Notes under the pieces: model-generated
Databases searched by the model: none
The model's input: the letters and a program-made list of their open reading frames with translations, nothing else
What the model was told of the DNA's origin: nothing
Source: an uncultured Saprospiraceae bacterium
GTDB lineage: Bacteria > Bacteroidota > Bacteroidia > Chitinophagales > Saprospiraceae
Direction: 5' to 3'
Assembly (NCBI GenBank): GCA_937926205.1
Contig: CALEYL010000006.1
Span: 1-35,064 of the forward strand
DNA: 35,064 bases
Shown here: piece by piece, positions 24,001 to 26,035 of the stretch
How the letters are laid out: every line of letters begins with the position of its first letter
Numbering within the stretch: position 1 is the stretch's first letter
Translations under genes and position numbers: made by a program

Positions 24001-24554
24001 GTTTTCCAGTTCGTATTGTTGTTGGCACGGGTTCCCACAGCAAAGATTCGGAGGTTGTTGTGCGGGATTCCGCCTGGAAATTGCATCACCTCGTTGCCAG
24101 TAAACTCAACTGCCGGATAGAAATTAAACCGGTTGCCGCTTAACAGATCAGGACGCAAGGCATTGTTAGATTGAGCAGGCGTTCGGTTATTACCGCTCGC
24201 ATCTGTCCACGAAGCTATTTTTGTCCCCGTTGCGAGGTTAACACCCTGATCGACGCGCAGCCAGGTCTGAATGCCGGTGTCAACACAGGCGGGACCTGCA
24301 AGCGGTGGCGGTGGCGGGGGGGGAGGCGCCATCAGCCCGGATAAGGTATGGGCCATTTGCCCGATAGCCGTTTTTACATTTACCGAAGCAGACACCTTGT
24401 CATTCCATTGAAAACCACTCCTGTAATAAAGCGATGCCGCTCCGGAGCTAAACAATGCAGCAAGGCAAATTGCCGTCAGTGTTCTTTTCTTTTGATCAAA
24501 TCGTAGTGTAAAAAATGAAGGGAGCGAAATTACCTGTTTGTAATTTTTTTTCAT
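1..24554 (-). CDS. Giant multidomain secreted adhesin-like protein (LamG/PA14/Calx-beta/Ig/SprB repeats), C terminus outside window
   Basis: A single minus-strand frame runs from the ATG at 24554-24552 to the left edge with no stop, at least 8,184 codons. An in-frame TAA lies three codons before the ATG, so this is the first possible start. I checked the frame at conserved residues near 23, 1862, 3782, 9275, 20240 and 24554; all agree, so no net frameshift is visible. The N terminus is MKKNYKQVISLP..., then a hydrophobic core (about residues 26-43, TLTAICLAALFSSGAA), which reads as a signal peptide with a long N-region. A Pro-rich linker follows at about residues 76-85. Domains in order: 11 LamG-type modules (about 85-4660), Calx-beta (about 4665-4790), cadherin-like (about 4795-4905), PKD-like (to about 5090), 19 Ig-like repeats (to about 6985), PKD-like repeats, seven 103-aa repeats, one SprB repeat and one more Ig-like unit. 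In Bacteroidota such proteins are usually T9SS-exported surface adhesins; the sorting domain would lie outside the window. Function as an adhesin is inferred from architecture only. Confidence 0.93.
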   Translation of the reverse strand, partial: MKKNYKQVISLPSFFTLRFDQKKRTLTAICLAALFSSGAASLYYRSGFQWNDKVSASVNVKTAIGQMAHTLSGLMAPPPPPPPPLAGPACVDTGIQTWLRVDQGVNLATGTKIASWTDASGNNRTPAQSNNALRPDLLSGNRFNFYPAVEFTGNEVMQFPGGIPHNNLRIFAVGTRANNNTNWKTLFRGSVRDHQMIGHYSNNQLGYYDNGNGGFKSTKAVLSATVPQLMSFGHTASTNAAIGKINGKAGVNMTGINETNAAINYFGNYQGGGQPFGALSEVIVYNGLLSALEEQKINSYLALKYGLTLDQTTPTNYVASDGSTLMWDAGNNTGFNNDIAGIGRDDCTALYQKQSRSVNTDDMITVSLGNTQAATNAANANTISTNYSFLVWGNNNGATSYNTAVSGFANATMRMARTWRIDKTNWGDQMITLCAPKVGARYLLISNDANFGAGDTELAFDVHTDCVSFNSSLLSDGAYFTLATMIDGPACVDAGIQTWLRADNGVVIASGTKVSSWVDYSGSGRTPVQNNAAIRPDVLPANLFNFNPTVEFTGNELMQFPNPGIAHNNLKIFAVGKRTNNNSNWKTMFRGAVRDHQLIGNYANNQLGYYDNGNGAFKGSGLVMSATEPQVMSISHNATTNTAIPKLNGLAGTTLNGIDETNAALNYFGNYQGGGQAFGQIAEVAVYNGNISAMEEQRIQSYLALKYGITLNQAVPADYIASDGSTLMWDATANAGYKNDIAGIGRDDCTGLQQKQSKSVSSDAKITLALGSSVAASNPANTSVITNNNSFLVWGNDNGSTTFDVAISGLTNASVRMGRIWRVDKTNWADQMVTMCVGQTGARYLVISSDASFGSGDTELYFDNKGCTTFNSSLLQDGYYFTLATKIGGPACVDGGIQAWLRADYGLTDAKVNTWGDFSGNNRSPVQATAAKQPDFLNGDQFNYYPAVRFTGNQVMQFPNPGIPHNNLKIFAVGIRSNNTTNWKTMFRGSVQDHQLIGNYANNTLGYYDNNNVGFKGTGLALSASVPQLMTITHTAATNIAVGKINGKAGTNMTGIDETNAVINYFGNYQGGGQPFGTIAEVAVYNASMSATDEQKVHSYFALKYGLTLDQTTPTDYIASNGTVMRDATANSGYMINVAGVGRDDCSDLYHKQSQSVNSSDIQLAVAIGDSIDASNDANTGSVSNELSFFTWGDNGSSSKLGIPVSIPGGDYFRMARVWRIDRTNWADQNLTFCLGAANAGQFLIISNASASFASIDQALPLDENGCVTFNSSLMPDGAYFSFANQIRTPSCELTTAPGCIYYEFYTNTNTSTSSLTPANLNETGYTNTFSLVYGGEYVGAKYFSNITISTPGTYRFYLTSDNGGAIYVNNTAVIVATSLSEQSGTINLTPGVYPIRVETANGGGPGNLVVRYSGPSIAKQAIPCSVLSTDAPKSIQSWLRADRIAGATNDNDPVPTWNDYSNIGNPGIFTVSDPDLKANGINYNPAVYYDGNDAHRLRFMARDGYTVIGVTKMQGTQNGRVLTSVRDNWLMGYHGGKEDVVYMDGNPNLLTGVAASTRSNLYSVVRQNAGAYTMYADGKSLYSGASSANSRVRLDIGAAAYSQYSKVYVGEVLVYNLPLSAAELQKVHSYLGLKYGISLDQTLATDYVAADGTTRMWKASDNVGYTTDITGLGRDDCNELYQKQSRSSNPAEVIAIAAGSAIAATNAANASTLADNSFLTWANNNGALTFSTAVAGLPNATVRTNRVWKVDKTNWTDQDITLCVQGASARYLLLSSDATFGAGDTELELNSQGCVTFNSSLLPDGAYFTLATRISGPACVDANIKIWLRADYGTATETGVSQWTDFSGVGNNIVQAATAQQPGFIESQTNYNPALDFDGSNDVMADANGILGGATYSDVNAFVVTTQDALQISSVFQEGNNGTTNYLNAHINWNNNNLYWDAGNLTASNRLNVAAPSVVNGTPFLYSLTAKTGVGQGIYQNGKSLASDATMNNFTGNNRPLYIGQAALSGGYYYNGKIAEMAIYTGPISAIERQRIESYLSLKYGLTLDQTAPRDYLASNGTTTMWKASDNTGFSTDIAGLGRDQCTALNQKQSRSANTGNFLAMAVGDSIAGSNLSNTATITNNESFLTWGHNDAATTMSVSITGLDNANTLMPRTWKVDKTNWGDQNITACFSGYDGEYFLVISSDATFGAGDTELPLNENGCVTFNSSLLPDGSYFTLGKRILGPACVNAGIQLWLRADGSVQNTIGADAEPGDAVSSWLDFSGIGRLATQTTAASRPLWQDGVLNYNPVLNFDGSNDFLRIPTTDQNGFPTGNQARTVFSVTLPNSAANRTIFDYGNSTTSQNQSFRVEASGAIRYIGFGNDFVSPANAYTLGAPFIAMFGHSGTTASIHTNGASRITSPRTYNTVLSVESRIGSRLAAGEYFQGPVAEVILYNRALSSTEAQQVNSYLALKYGITLDQSTPADYIASDGTTRMWTAADNMGYANDIAGLGRDDCTELNQKQSRSVNADGLISLSTGTVQETSNRDNLNSIGNDNSFLVWGNNDGSTDFGPTVTGLANATVRMSRIWKVDKTNWADQDITLCVPPGGERYLLISSDPVFGAGDTELPIDFGTSCLTFNSSLLGDGYYFTIATKINGPACVDNGIRMWLRADYGASPASWIDYSGSNNNASQAVATSQPVLTPSGINYNPAMTFDGTNDFMTPVSDLLGTGNVPYTIVGVGTGIGGTQYSEGSATTSQGFYTRNTSPTATHDFSNLALSAAGIPATPRLTRFQYNSSTSIRSIVLDAGLVTASSTAQTLNKQAGGRRVGSNHQGGNYYNGHFSELAVYNRVLSAAELQQVESYLSLKYGITMDQTPPTDYLASNGTTTMWKASDNTGFGFDIAGIGRDDCTNLYQKQSQSVNANSVVGIALDSAFAVSNSANMDTIVNDNSFFTWSSNNGALSFDNSVPATIATVRLARVWKVDRTNFADRTMTLCFTGYNEDNYLLIHTTDASFADIEQEIQLGSNGCVTISSAELPDGAYFTLGKNIVGPACVNVGVSLWLRADDGTASGAAWDDYSGNDNNAAQATLANQPPFMASAINFNPALDFNGTTQYLDFTNNLGLTGSNPFTIIGMGARNSVGTWDAFLAHQSSATGGILFGFDSANHPATHRTGTGNTITGTSTVPVNTPTLISTTRTGNNFAIFNNGTADGTSTVAHIYNSNNVRLGNRTPPNDVAFHGPMSEVIVYNRALSAPELQRVHAYFSLKYGLTMNNGASDYIASDGVTVMWDASDNAGYGNDIAGLGRDDCTGLHQKQSRSSNSDRLITMSLGDAIASSNAANTMSVTSDNSYLVWSNDNVATTFSTPVTGLANATVRMPRIWKVDKTNWEDQDIVICVPQGGERYLLISSDATFGAGDTEIPFSFIDGCARFNSSLLADGYYFTIATKIVGPACVDSNIRMWLRADYAATGETWVDYSGNGKNVTQSTVASQPQPLTNVINFNPAMKFDGSNDFMSLAGGLFSTGTTYTHSNAFVVQISDQAKAQSTFYELGSAQYSTHIPWSDNIMYWDAPITNRINTTAGAWGTLGTPALWSLTSNPAGADITTGKYIYRNHAQVVGNATSPLTFTGVNANAFDIGRYAYSSANSLNARVAEVVIYDGPITNTQRLRIESYLALKYGLSLDQTTPTDYIASDASTRMWTAADNTGFGNDIAGLGRDDCTELNQKQSRSVNTDDVVTMALGDTIAATNFSNGDSITNNLSFLTWSNDDGDYLLSTAVAGLNANTRITRTWRVDKSANWGDQDMTICFSGYNENYSFLYSSDATFGPEDNEFPLGSDGCIQISSSLLEDGAYFTLGRKLSGPGCVNLGIRVWLDAASGLSSITDGIQWDDISGNDLHVAQTVDAREATLGTANSAHNYNPFVSFDGGDVFETDQQVLTNATSSGSVFFISQYKDLAGYDSPVDFDADDPHLGRLNSSLVVYKNGSSPIQFNPAALSLTIDKTHLSGYVWAGGTNGGAELRRDGTAATEPLMDFTNIGYTKDFGVGGYISGAEGINGTMSEVIVYNRKLAPAEINQVESYLSLKYGITLDQTSPTDYVATDGTTRMWTAADNAGFGNDIAGIGRDDCTNLNQKQSASINSDNLVTIALGSSIAPSNLENTVEITNDVSFLTWSNDNAATTFTTPVSGFPNASVRMARTWKVDKTNWGDQDITLCVSQSGERYLLISDDATFGAGDTQLSFSSSTGCVTFNSSLLPDGAYFTIGTRISGPNCVNNGIRVWLRADYAATGANWVDFSGNGLNATQATLANQAATTLFGTNFNPALDFDGTNDYLDFAHGINPTDPSTFYFVSRTDVVNTSSQALAEIGQDQPGFYWRSGRANNFTFNITTTDMLHTSAFTIADPTIFGFTSNNNSPKDFAIRANGLEETFTGADGTYLVGSGAAGARLGAVNSGGGIAFNGHMSEVISYNRLLTAAERNQVESYLAIKYGITLNQATATNYVASDGSTITWNAAANPLYNNDIAGIGRDECTDLNQKQSKSVNSDAIVTMGAANQIDTTNAANTAALADMSFLVWGNNDGSVSGWNLKDINVSGSECEHLRINRTWRFQELGDAEDVLLRLDTDDPQLDVEALPSGATTYYLFLDDDGNFANGGTSAFEMTNSSGSNWDVTLTSAMRSGNGYFSFGTKLDTPFEIALTTTETAATEAVLASASPIMLTVQIPFALNHSVSVDYATADGSATATDGDFTNISTTTLTINAGMTSGTFGVTVLNDADADFDEEFTVELSNPQNICLQATNDVHTITIIDDEPINYCAGAPELDIFPTMEFLPVGNMTATVTITGTTDAVNDMLTVNLSGYPNAEAVYMHPTLTITPVVGEFITSEEMEAILRTVAFSAATATGGTRTLTFRVNNGSLIVVGTRNIILNLPPSAAVLSGDATICTGNSTDLVVNITGGTGPYAVVYSDGSTNFTVNPYTSGDGIPVSPTTTTTYTLVSVEDNFACATTATSGTALVEVLAGLDVALSVSDATICNPASGDVEIVIANADAGVTYELKTLGDVSLTPPVTGVGTGSDLTLTMLQANAPTTTTTYLVQASRMSCSPMNLSDQPTVTVEGPILIDMDPADATECSGNNVSFTAAASNGGAGTLGYQWQLSTDNGSTWNDVTDGGVYSGSTTATLAISDVAGLNANQYRVRVSSGACAAVSSNAATLTVEGPLFMNLQPVNVAECTGNSTSFTATATNGGSGTLTYQWQLSTDNGSSWNDVSDAGVYSGATTTTLNISDVAGLGGNQYRMQTSSGACAALNSDAATLTVEGPVSITLHPSDATACAGNSTSFTVMATNAGSGTLGYQWQLSTDNGSSWNNISNGVIYNGATTATLAISDVTGLDTYQYRAAISTAECPAVNTNAAILTVEGGLSFNTQPLDANVCSGSNASFTVSATAMGTISYQWQVSIDGGITWNNTAEAGVYSGTTTPTLNISDVTGLNSNQYRVQISTSTCSSINSSAATLSVEGLLSVSANPVDVTECSGSGAGFGVVATNGGTGTLLYQWQLSVDNGSSWNDLSDAGVYSGASTANLSISDVAGLGGNQYRVQVSTATCSAINSNAAILSVEGPVSISGQPAAVVECSGNSASFTVVATNGGIGTLAYQWQVSTDGGTTWSNVSNGGVFSGVTTAMLGISDVAGLSGNQYRASVSTSECAAVNSNGALLTEEGPITINSQPLNATVCAAGSANFTAAATNGGAGTLTYQWQVSSNAGGTWSGLSDAGVYSGTNTTTLAISDVSGLGNNWYRMLASSAECTPVASNAGILTVEGPIVITTQPISSTQCAGNSSNFMVAASNGGSGSLMYQWQVSTDGGSTWTNLSNGAPYSGVTTTTLVISDVSGLNNNQYRALASTANCPPTASNAATLTVESGLSIDVQPVDHSDCIGSPASFMVSATAMGTILYQWQLSTDAGSSWSTISNGGIYSGATSATLNITNNSGLNGNQYRVLVSTATCSALTSGVATLHVEGPVTITTQPVSSTQCSGNGASFSVMAANGGAGTLAYQWELSTDNGATWSGLTDVAPYSGSATATLSISNVAGLGNYRYRVQISTANCPALTSGSATLTVEGPITITTQPMSITECSGNAGGFSVSASNAGAGTLAYQWQLSTTGGLVWSNITNGGVYSGATTTNLIISDVAGLSSNLYRVLISTGTCSVTASNSVNLTVEGPITVTTHPANTAACSGSSASFSVNATNAGAGVLTYQWQVSTNGGGTWTNLSNAAPYSGVTANLLNISDVAGLGNNQYRVLISSAECTSVPSNAAVLSVEGPLGFSLHPANLTECSGNSTSLTATATNAGSGTIVYQWQSSSDGGSTWTNVSNGGIYSGAGTNTLNISDVAGLHNFQYRLRIITTNCNAITSNAATLTEESAPTINTQAVDANVCSGSAASFSVTATGMGTILYQWQVSTDAGTTWNDVSNGGVYSGATTATLSISNSTGLNGNQYRVALSTAECAAFNSTASTLNVEGPIVVTTQPVDATQCAGNGTNFMVAATNGGAGTLTYQWQVSTDNGTTWSNVPNTAPYSGATTSNLALSDVSGLDGNQYRVQISTSNCASVNSNAATLTEEGPLTITTQPIDATLCSGGSASFTAVAANSNAGALLYQWEESTDNGANWTNVTDGGVYSGATMASLNISDVTGLGGNQYRVQVSTTTCAAIASNSATLTVEGPITVSAQPTAAVTCSGTPTFFTVMANNPGAGTLAYQWQFSADNGGTWMDVVDNAVYSGASSNLLSVSDPTGLNGYLYQVVISTGACANVISDAVALTVEGPLNIISQPVNMTVCDGSSAAFNTVVSNNGSGTVLYQWQESSNGGVSWNDLSDAGVFSGTATANLSISNVSGLSGRRYRVMIATGACTTQNSAQAILTVEGPIVINADPSDVTVCPGSPTSFAVAVSNGGAGVLGYQWQISTDGGTTWNNLSNGGVYSNVTTSTLNISNATGLNGYQYRAIVSTGACASMTSGGATLMLNMASPMADAGSDEVVCGNGDPFNLAMSAMPPGSANGSIVWSTNGTGTFNNPNLIHPIYTPSAADLANGNVTLTLVVTGTGMCSFGAANDFMILYFDTNNTPAANAGSNETVCINIEAYDLSTSATPPSAGNGSIIWVTSGTGTFDNANALHPVYTPSAMDKSNGSVTLTMTVTGNSGACIGELDADGMILSFSAALNITAATWSADTAICAGASAGLRLTVVGGTGPYDIEWTDGTNNFAQSNYTSGTPIIVTPGSTTTYTLTGITDARACPGTGILGDQVLVTINPLPNATGLTATATDICLGEDAVVTIGGLANGNYTLTYNLAAPNAAAGLTDMVNVSGTGILTIPSANLTNSTAVQGATIVGLIDANGCAPASPISVNDNFAVNPLPDVTNLSSSAGAICVGDDGLVTVSGLADGVYTITYNLGAPNAAMAQTGMVTVSGGTGTLTIPSSSLSVTTASQSVTITSVEDSKGCAPATMLATNTNFAINGLPNVTNLMASAVEICLGEDGMVTVSGLAEGDYTIIYNLGAPNAATGQTGMVTISGGMGILTIPSASLGNATASQSVTITSVEDENGCAPASTLSTSANFTINSLPDVTNLSAGATTICLGENGAVTVSGLADGDYTITYNLGAPNAATGQTGMVTISGGTGVMTIPSASLTNAAVSQVVTITIVEDMNGCAPSSILSVGATFTINPLPDVTNLSAGASAICVGDDGLVTVSGLADGVYTITYNLGAPNAAMAQTGMVTVSGGTGTLTIPSSSLSVTTASQSVTITSVEDSKGCAPATMLATNTNFAINGLPNVTNLMASAVEICLGEDGMVTVSGLAEGDYTIIYNLGAPNAATGQTGMVTISGGMGILTIPSASLGNATASQSVTITSVEDANGCAPASALSTSANFTINDLPDVSTMGLSALTVCLGNDGIVNIIAGNLVDGTYTFTYDLAAPNTAVGLTGSVTISGGMGILTIPAVNLTNVTGTQSVTITNVTDINSCAPASVSVNTSFAITSLGLSNTVSNPGCNAGMDGSISLMVINGTANYSYQWDNSLTTGSGSGIASANFDITGLSAGTYDVTITDGNGCQAITSGIVLTDPSAVTITASPSNETACAGNSVSFSVSADNNAEGGLLYQWQVSTDGITWVNVIDGGIYGGATTPTLNISDVFGLDGNAYRVNVYTSGCSAVTSAEATLTVEGPITITT
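330..545 (-). other. SprB-type repeat in the giant protein
   Basis: Residues about 8003-8075 start CNAGMDGSISLMVING, continue NYSYQWDNS, and close FDITGLSAGTYDVTITDGNG followed by Cys. This is the SprB repeat layout known from the gliding adhesin SprB and related proteins (CxxGxDGSI, YxYxW, LxAGTYxVTxTDxNGC). Another Ig-like unit follows it, at about 22-330. Confidence 0.75.
560..2750 (-). repeat. Seven SprB-like repeats, about 103 aa (309 bp) each
   Basis: Units share the pattern LPDVTNLSAGATTICLGENG, VTVSGLADGDYTITYNLGAP, TGMVTISGGTG and ITSVEDxNGCAPAS, with two Cys per unit. The GCAPA Cys falls near 611, 934, 1243, 1552, 1860, 2169 and 2477, so the period is 309 bp in the core. Cys spacing and the closing NGC resemble SprB repeats, but the middle differs, so I call them SprB-like. 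Units 927 bp apart are almost identical in DNA, which marks recent amplification. Confidence 0.8.
904..2325 (-). repeat. Recent 927-bp tandem duplication with a 400-bp exact match
   Basis: Positions 944-1343 and 1871-2270 appear identical base for base (400 bp) at an offset of 927 bp, which equals three 309-bp repeat units and keeps the frame. Similarity continues with scattered changes on both sides (904-943 with 1831-1870, and 1344-1398 with 2271-2325). The mid-unit is therefore a block duplication inside the giant gene rather than an independent repeat. By eye only; an alignment would fix the ends. Confidence 0.9.
2750..3600 (-). other. PKD-like and Cys-containing repeat segment of the giant protein
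   Basis: Residues about 6985-7268 hold two related units of about 100 aa with AGSDEVVCGNG or AGSNETVCINI at the start, NGSIVWSTNGTGTF in the middle and IYTPSAADLANGNVTLTL at the end; this is a repeat type common in large Bacteroidota surface proteins. A third, different unit follows (WSADTAICAGASAGLRL, GGTGPYDIEWTDG) and resembles PKD/SprB-type repeats. The segment separates the Ig-like array from the 103-aa repeats. Confidence 0.6.
3600..9275 (-). repeat. Array of 19 Ig-like repeats, about 100 aa (299 bp) each
   Basis: A unit of about 299 bp repeats from 9275 down to about 3600. Consensus features: an LTVEGP joint, a Cys about 15 residues later (CxGxxxSFTAxATNGG), GTLxYQWQLSTDNGxTWN, GVYSGxTTxTLxISDVxGLN and QYRVxVSSxxC. 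The EGP joint appears on the plus strand as variants of gggccttcta near 3890, 4190, 4490, 4790, 5090, 5685, 5985, 6283, 6583, 7180, 7478, 7778, 8078, 8673, 8972 and 9271, with divergent joints near 5390, 6880 and 8375. The Cys-Trp-Tyr-Cys layout fits an immunoglobulin-like fold. Adjacent units differ at many silent sites, so the array is not freshly amplified. Confidence 0.88.
9280..9840 (-). other. Two PKD/SprB-like segments of the giant protein
   Basis: Residues about 4905-5092 hold two beta-rich segments. The first has DATICTGNSTDLVVNITGG followed by TGPYAVVYSDG, a layout like PKD or SprB-related repeats. The second starts SDATICNPASGDVEIVI and ends with a Cys-containing strand just before the first Ig-like repeat. 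They link the cadherin-like segment to the Ig-like array. No more specific function can be read. Confidence 0.5.
9840..10170 (-). other. Cadherin-like segment of the giant protein
   Basis: After the Calx-beta domain, residues about 4795-4905 contain a segment opening with CAGAPELDIFP and including EEMEAILRTVAFSA and GTRTLTFRVNNG. The pattern 'LRTV.FS...GTRTLTF.VNNG' resembles the cadherin-like repeats common in large Bacteroidota surface proteins. Single copy in this window. Assignment is by pattern only. Confidence 0.55.
10180..10560 (-). other. Calx-beta domain in the giant protein
   Basis: Residues about 4665-4791 contain the Calx-beta signature: SVDYATADGSATATDGDFT, then TLTINAGMTSGTFGVTVLND, DADFDEEFTVELSNP and a final HTITIIDDE. 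The acidic loops (DADADFDEE, IIDDE) are the known calcium-binding positions of this family. It sits exactly between the LamG array and the C-terminal Ig-like repeats, so it may act as a calcium-stiffened hinge; that role is inference. Confidence 0.88.
10570..24300 (-). repeat. Array of 11 LamG-type modules, about 1.2 kb each
   Basis: Each module begins with a motif like GPACVDxGIQxWLRxD, continues with a LamG/concanavalin-like jellyroll segment (SGN..., NxxPxxxFxG, SEVIVYNxxLS), then a highly conserved tail: SYLALKYGxTLDQT, DGTTxMW, GFxNDIAGIGRDDC, QKQSRSVN, FLxWGNN, RTWRxDKTNWGDQ and SSLLxDGAYFTLA. The QKQS motif recurs near 23490, 22290, 21100, 19500, 18270, 17030, 15850, 14650, 13425, 12208 and 11000, giving spacings of about 1.18-1.24 kb except one of 1.6 kb. 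The jellyroll half varies in sequence and length; the tail is nearly constant. The tail probably matches the domain of unknown function that accompanies LamG in Bacteroidota proteins (I believe DUF8202; not checked). Conserved Cys residues at module joints suggest disulfides after export. Modules 1-3 share a special jellyroll variant with the motif NYFGNYQGGGQPFG. Confidence 0.88.
20282..20690 (-). other. PA14-like domain inserted in LamG module 4
   Basis: This segment of the giant protein (about residues 1288-1424) accounts for the one long 1.6-kb spacing in the LamG array. It reads as a PA14/GLEYA-type beta-barrel: CIYYEFYTN at its start, then YVGAKYFSNITI, GTYRFYLTSDNGGAIYVNN, GTINLTPGVYPIRVE, and NLVVRYSGPSI at its end. 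The motif in which SDNG precedes an aliphatic strand and 'L.PG.YPIRVE' is typical of PA14. These domains often bind carbohydrates. Ligand and function here are unknown. Confidence 0.82.
24316..24323 (-). repeat. Eight-base poly-C tract in the 5' part of the giant gene
   Basis: The coding strand has eight consecutive C within a run of Pro codons (about residues 78-80), just after the signal peptide and before the first LamG module. The surrounding codons (CCA CCG CCA CCG) make a longer Pro-rich stretch. Homopolymeric C or G tracts near the start of surface-protein genes are known phase-variation sites in other bacteria. A change of one or two bases here would truncate the protein within its first hundred or so residues. 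Slippage at this site is inference. Confidence 0.85.
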
Positions 24555-26035
24555 GACGGATTATTTAAAATTGGCCAAAACCGTTTGGGAGATAAACTGT
24601 TGACAAAAAAACAAGGCCGTTTATGCCTAATATTTATTTAATTGACATAAAAAGCCCGCCCCACAAGCACAAAAAACCTGCAGAATAATGGCTAAAAAAC
24701 CCTTTAAATATTTAATTTAAGTATTTACACAAAATCCAAACCGTGCAAAGAATTATCATTTCTTTACAGAAAAATAGTTAAAAAGGCATCATACCTTTTC
24801 AATTCTTTACAATGTTGCAAACACTTGTAAATACTCGATTTTATTTTGAAGAATGTTGAGTTGCTTGACAGCAACACTTTCACAGGGATAGAATGGCAGC
24901 TAATAACAAAAGCAAAGCTACAGTATGGCAACAAGGAAAAGCGAGACAAATAATCGATTTTACTCCACCTTAAAAGTGTTATAAAATTGAATATAATATA
25001 ATTCAACACTCTGATAAACAGAATATTAAAAATCAATTCTCGCTTTTCCTAAACACATACTCCAGAGATACCCTCTTTTCGTATGGCGCCATAGCATTGC
25101 TTTACAAAATTGAACCGAATGCAGGGCAATAGTTTACCTGTTTGCAAAACAGTAACCTTGCATGAAGTTCAATTTTTCATACATCCAGAATCGCCGCATC
25201 AGAAAGTTTCCGATAAATCCAGTGGATTTATTAAAACTTATCTGTATTTGTCATAGTGGTGAGATGTGGAAAAAATCGGCTGGGTAAAACACCTTAGGCA
25301 AACAGGAAAAATTAATTTGCCAGGGAATAATGTGTAATTTGAATATAGGATACCTGATCTTAAATAAAAAATTACAGAAAACAGAAGCTGTCAATTTGAG
25401 TGCCCAAATTACTCATTCTGATTTTTTATTTTGGGGGTAAACCAGGTAAATAAAGTTTTAAAAAATGCGTTTTACTGAAGCGGTTTGTGTTCGGGTAATA
25501 CTCAACTTAAAGCAGTAGTAATTCAAGGCCCTGTAATATCTACAACGATGATGCTGAGTAGCAATTGCAGGTCCGTAATTAAATTTGTTTCATACAGGAA
25601 GTTAAACATGGTAGTCGTCTTTTAGTAATGATTAATGATTGTTCACAAAACTACCCTACATAATGATGTAATACATGGACATAAAACAGCATCTACTCCT
25701 CTTTAAAGAGAAGCTTTTTTTTAATAAACAAGATTTAATAAAATGATAATCAATATATTAAATCAAGTCTTAAAACAATTTCATTTGAACTTTCATGAAT
25801 AGAAATAAAAAGGCAGGAAAATCATTACTTTCAGAAAATGGTTGATGAAATACATAGATATGCCAATTAATTATCAGGTAAATAATTAACAGATTAACCA
25901 TAATTTACACTGCAATGACCACAGTTTACAAAAAAAAGAAGGGCTCAATAAATTAAGCGCAGACCTGGGTTTCCATAATTGAAAGAATCAATGAATTGAC
26001 ATAATTAATAAATTAAATAAATCACAAACAACGAT
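24555..26035. other. AT-rich non-coding region upstream of the giant gene
   Basis: About 1.48 kb without a credible gene, clearly richer in A and T than the flanking genes. It separates the 535-aa gene from the giant gene on the same strand, so the giant gene probably has its own promoter. Minus-strand boxes TAGCTTTG (24920-24913) and TAGTTTTG (25653-25646) match the Bacteroidota -7 element, but neither has a -33 TTTG at the usual spacing, so I do not call a promoter. An AT-rich hairpin can form at about 24975-25012 (TTGAAT / ATTCAA arms). A short open frame at 24764-25036 has low-complexity hydrophobic content and is probably chance. Confidence 0.6.

Noticed and set aside
238..24143. Many plus-strand open frames of 60-217 codons across the left 24 kb
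   Set aside because: They lie opposite the giant minus-strand frame, repeat with the period of its repeats, and encode no recognisable domains. The minus-strand frame explains all of them.
24764..25036. 90-codon minus-strand frame in the AT-rich gap
   Set aside because: Low-complexity hydrophobic content typical of AT-rich DNA; no ribosome site, promoter at proper spacing or known domain.
25690..25735. CTCTTTAAAGAG followed by a T-run as a terminator
   Set aside because: The palindrome leaves only a 4-bp stem with a TTAA loop, too weak, and no plus-strand gene precedes it.
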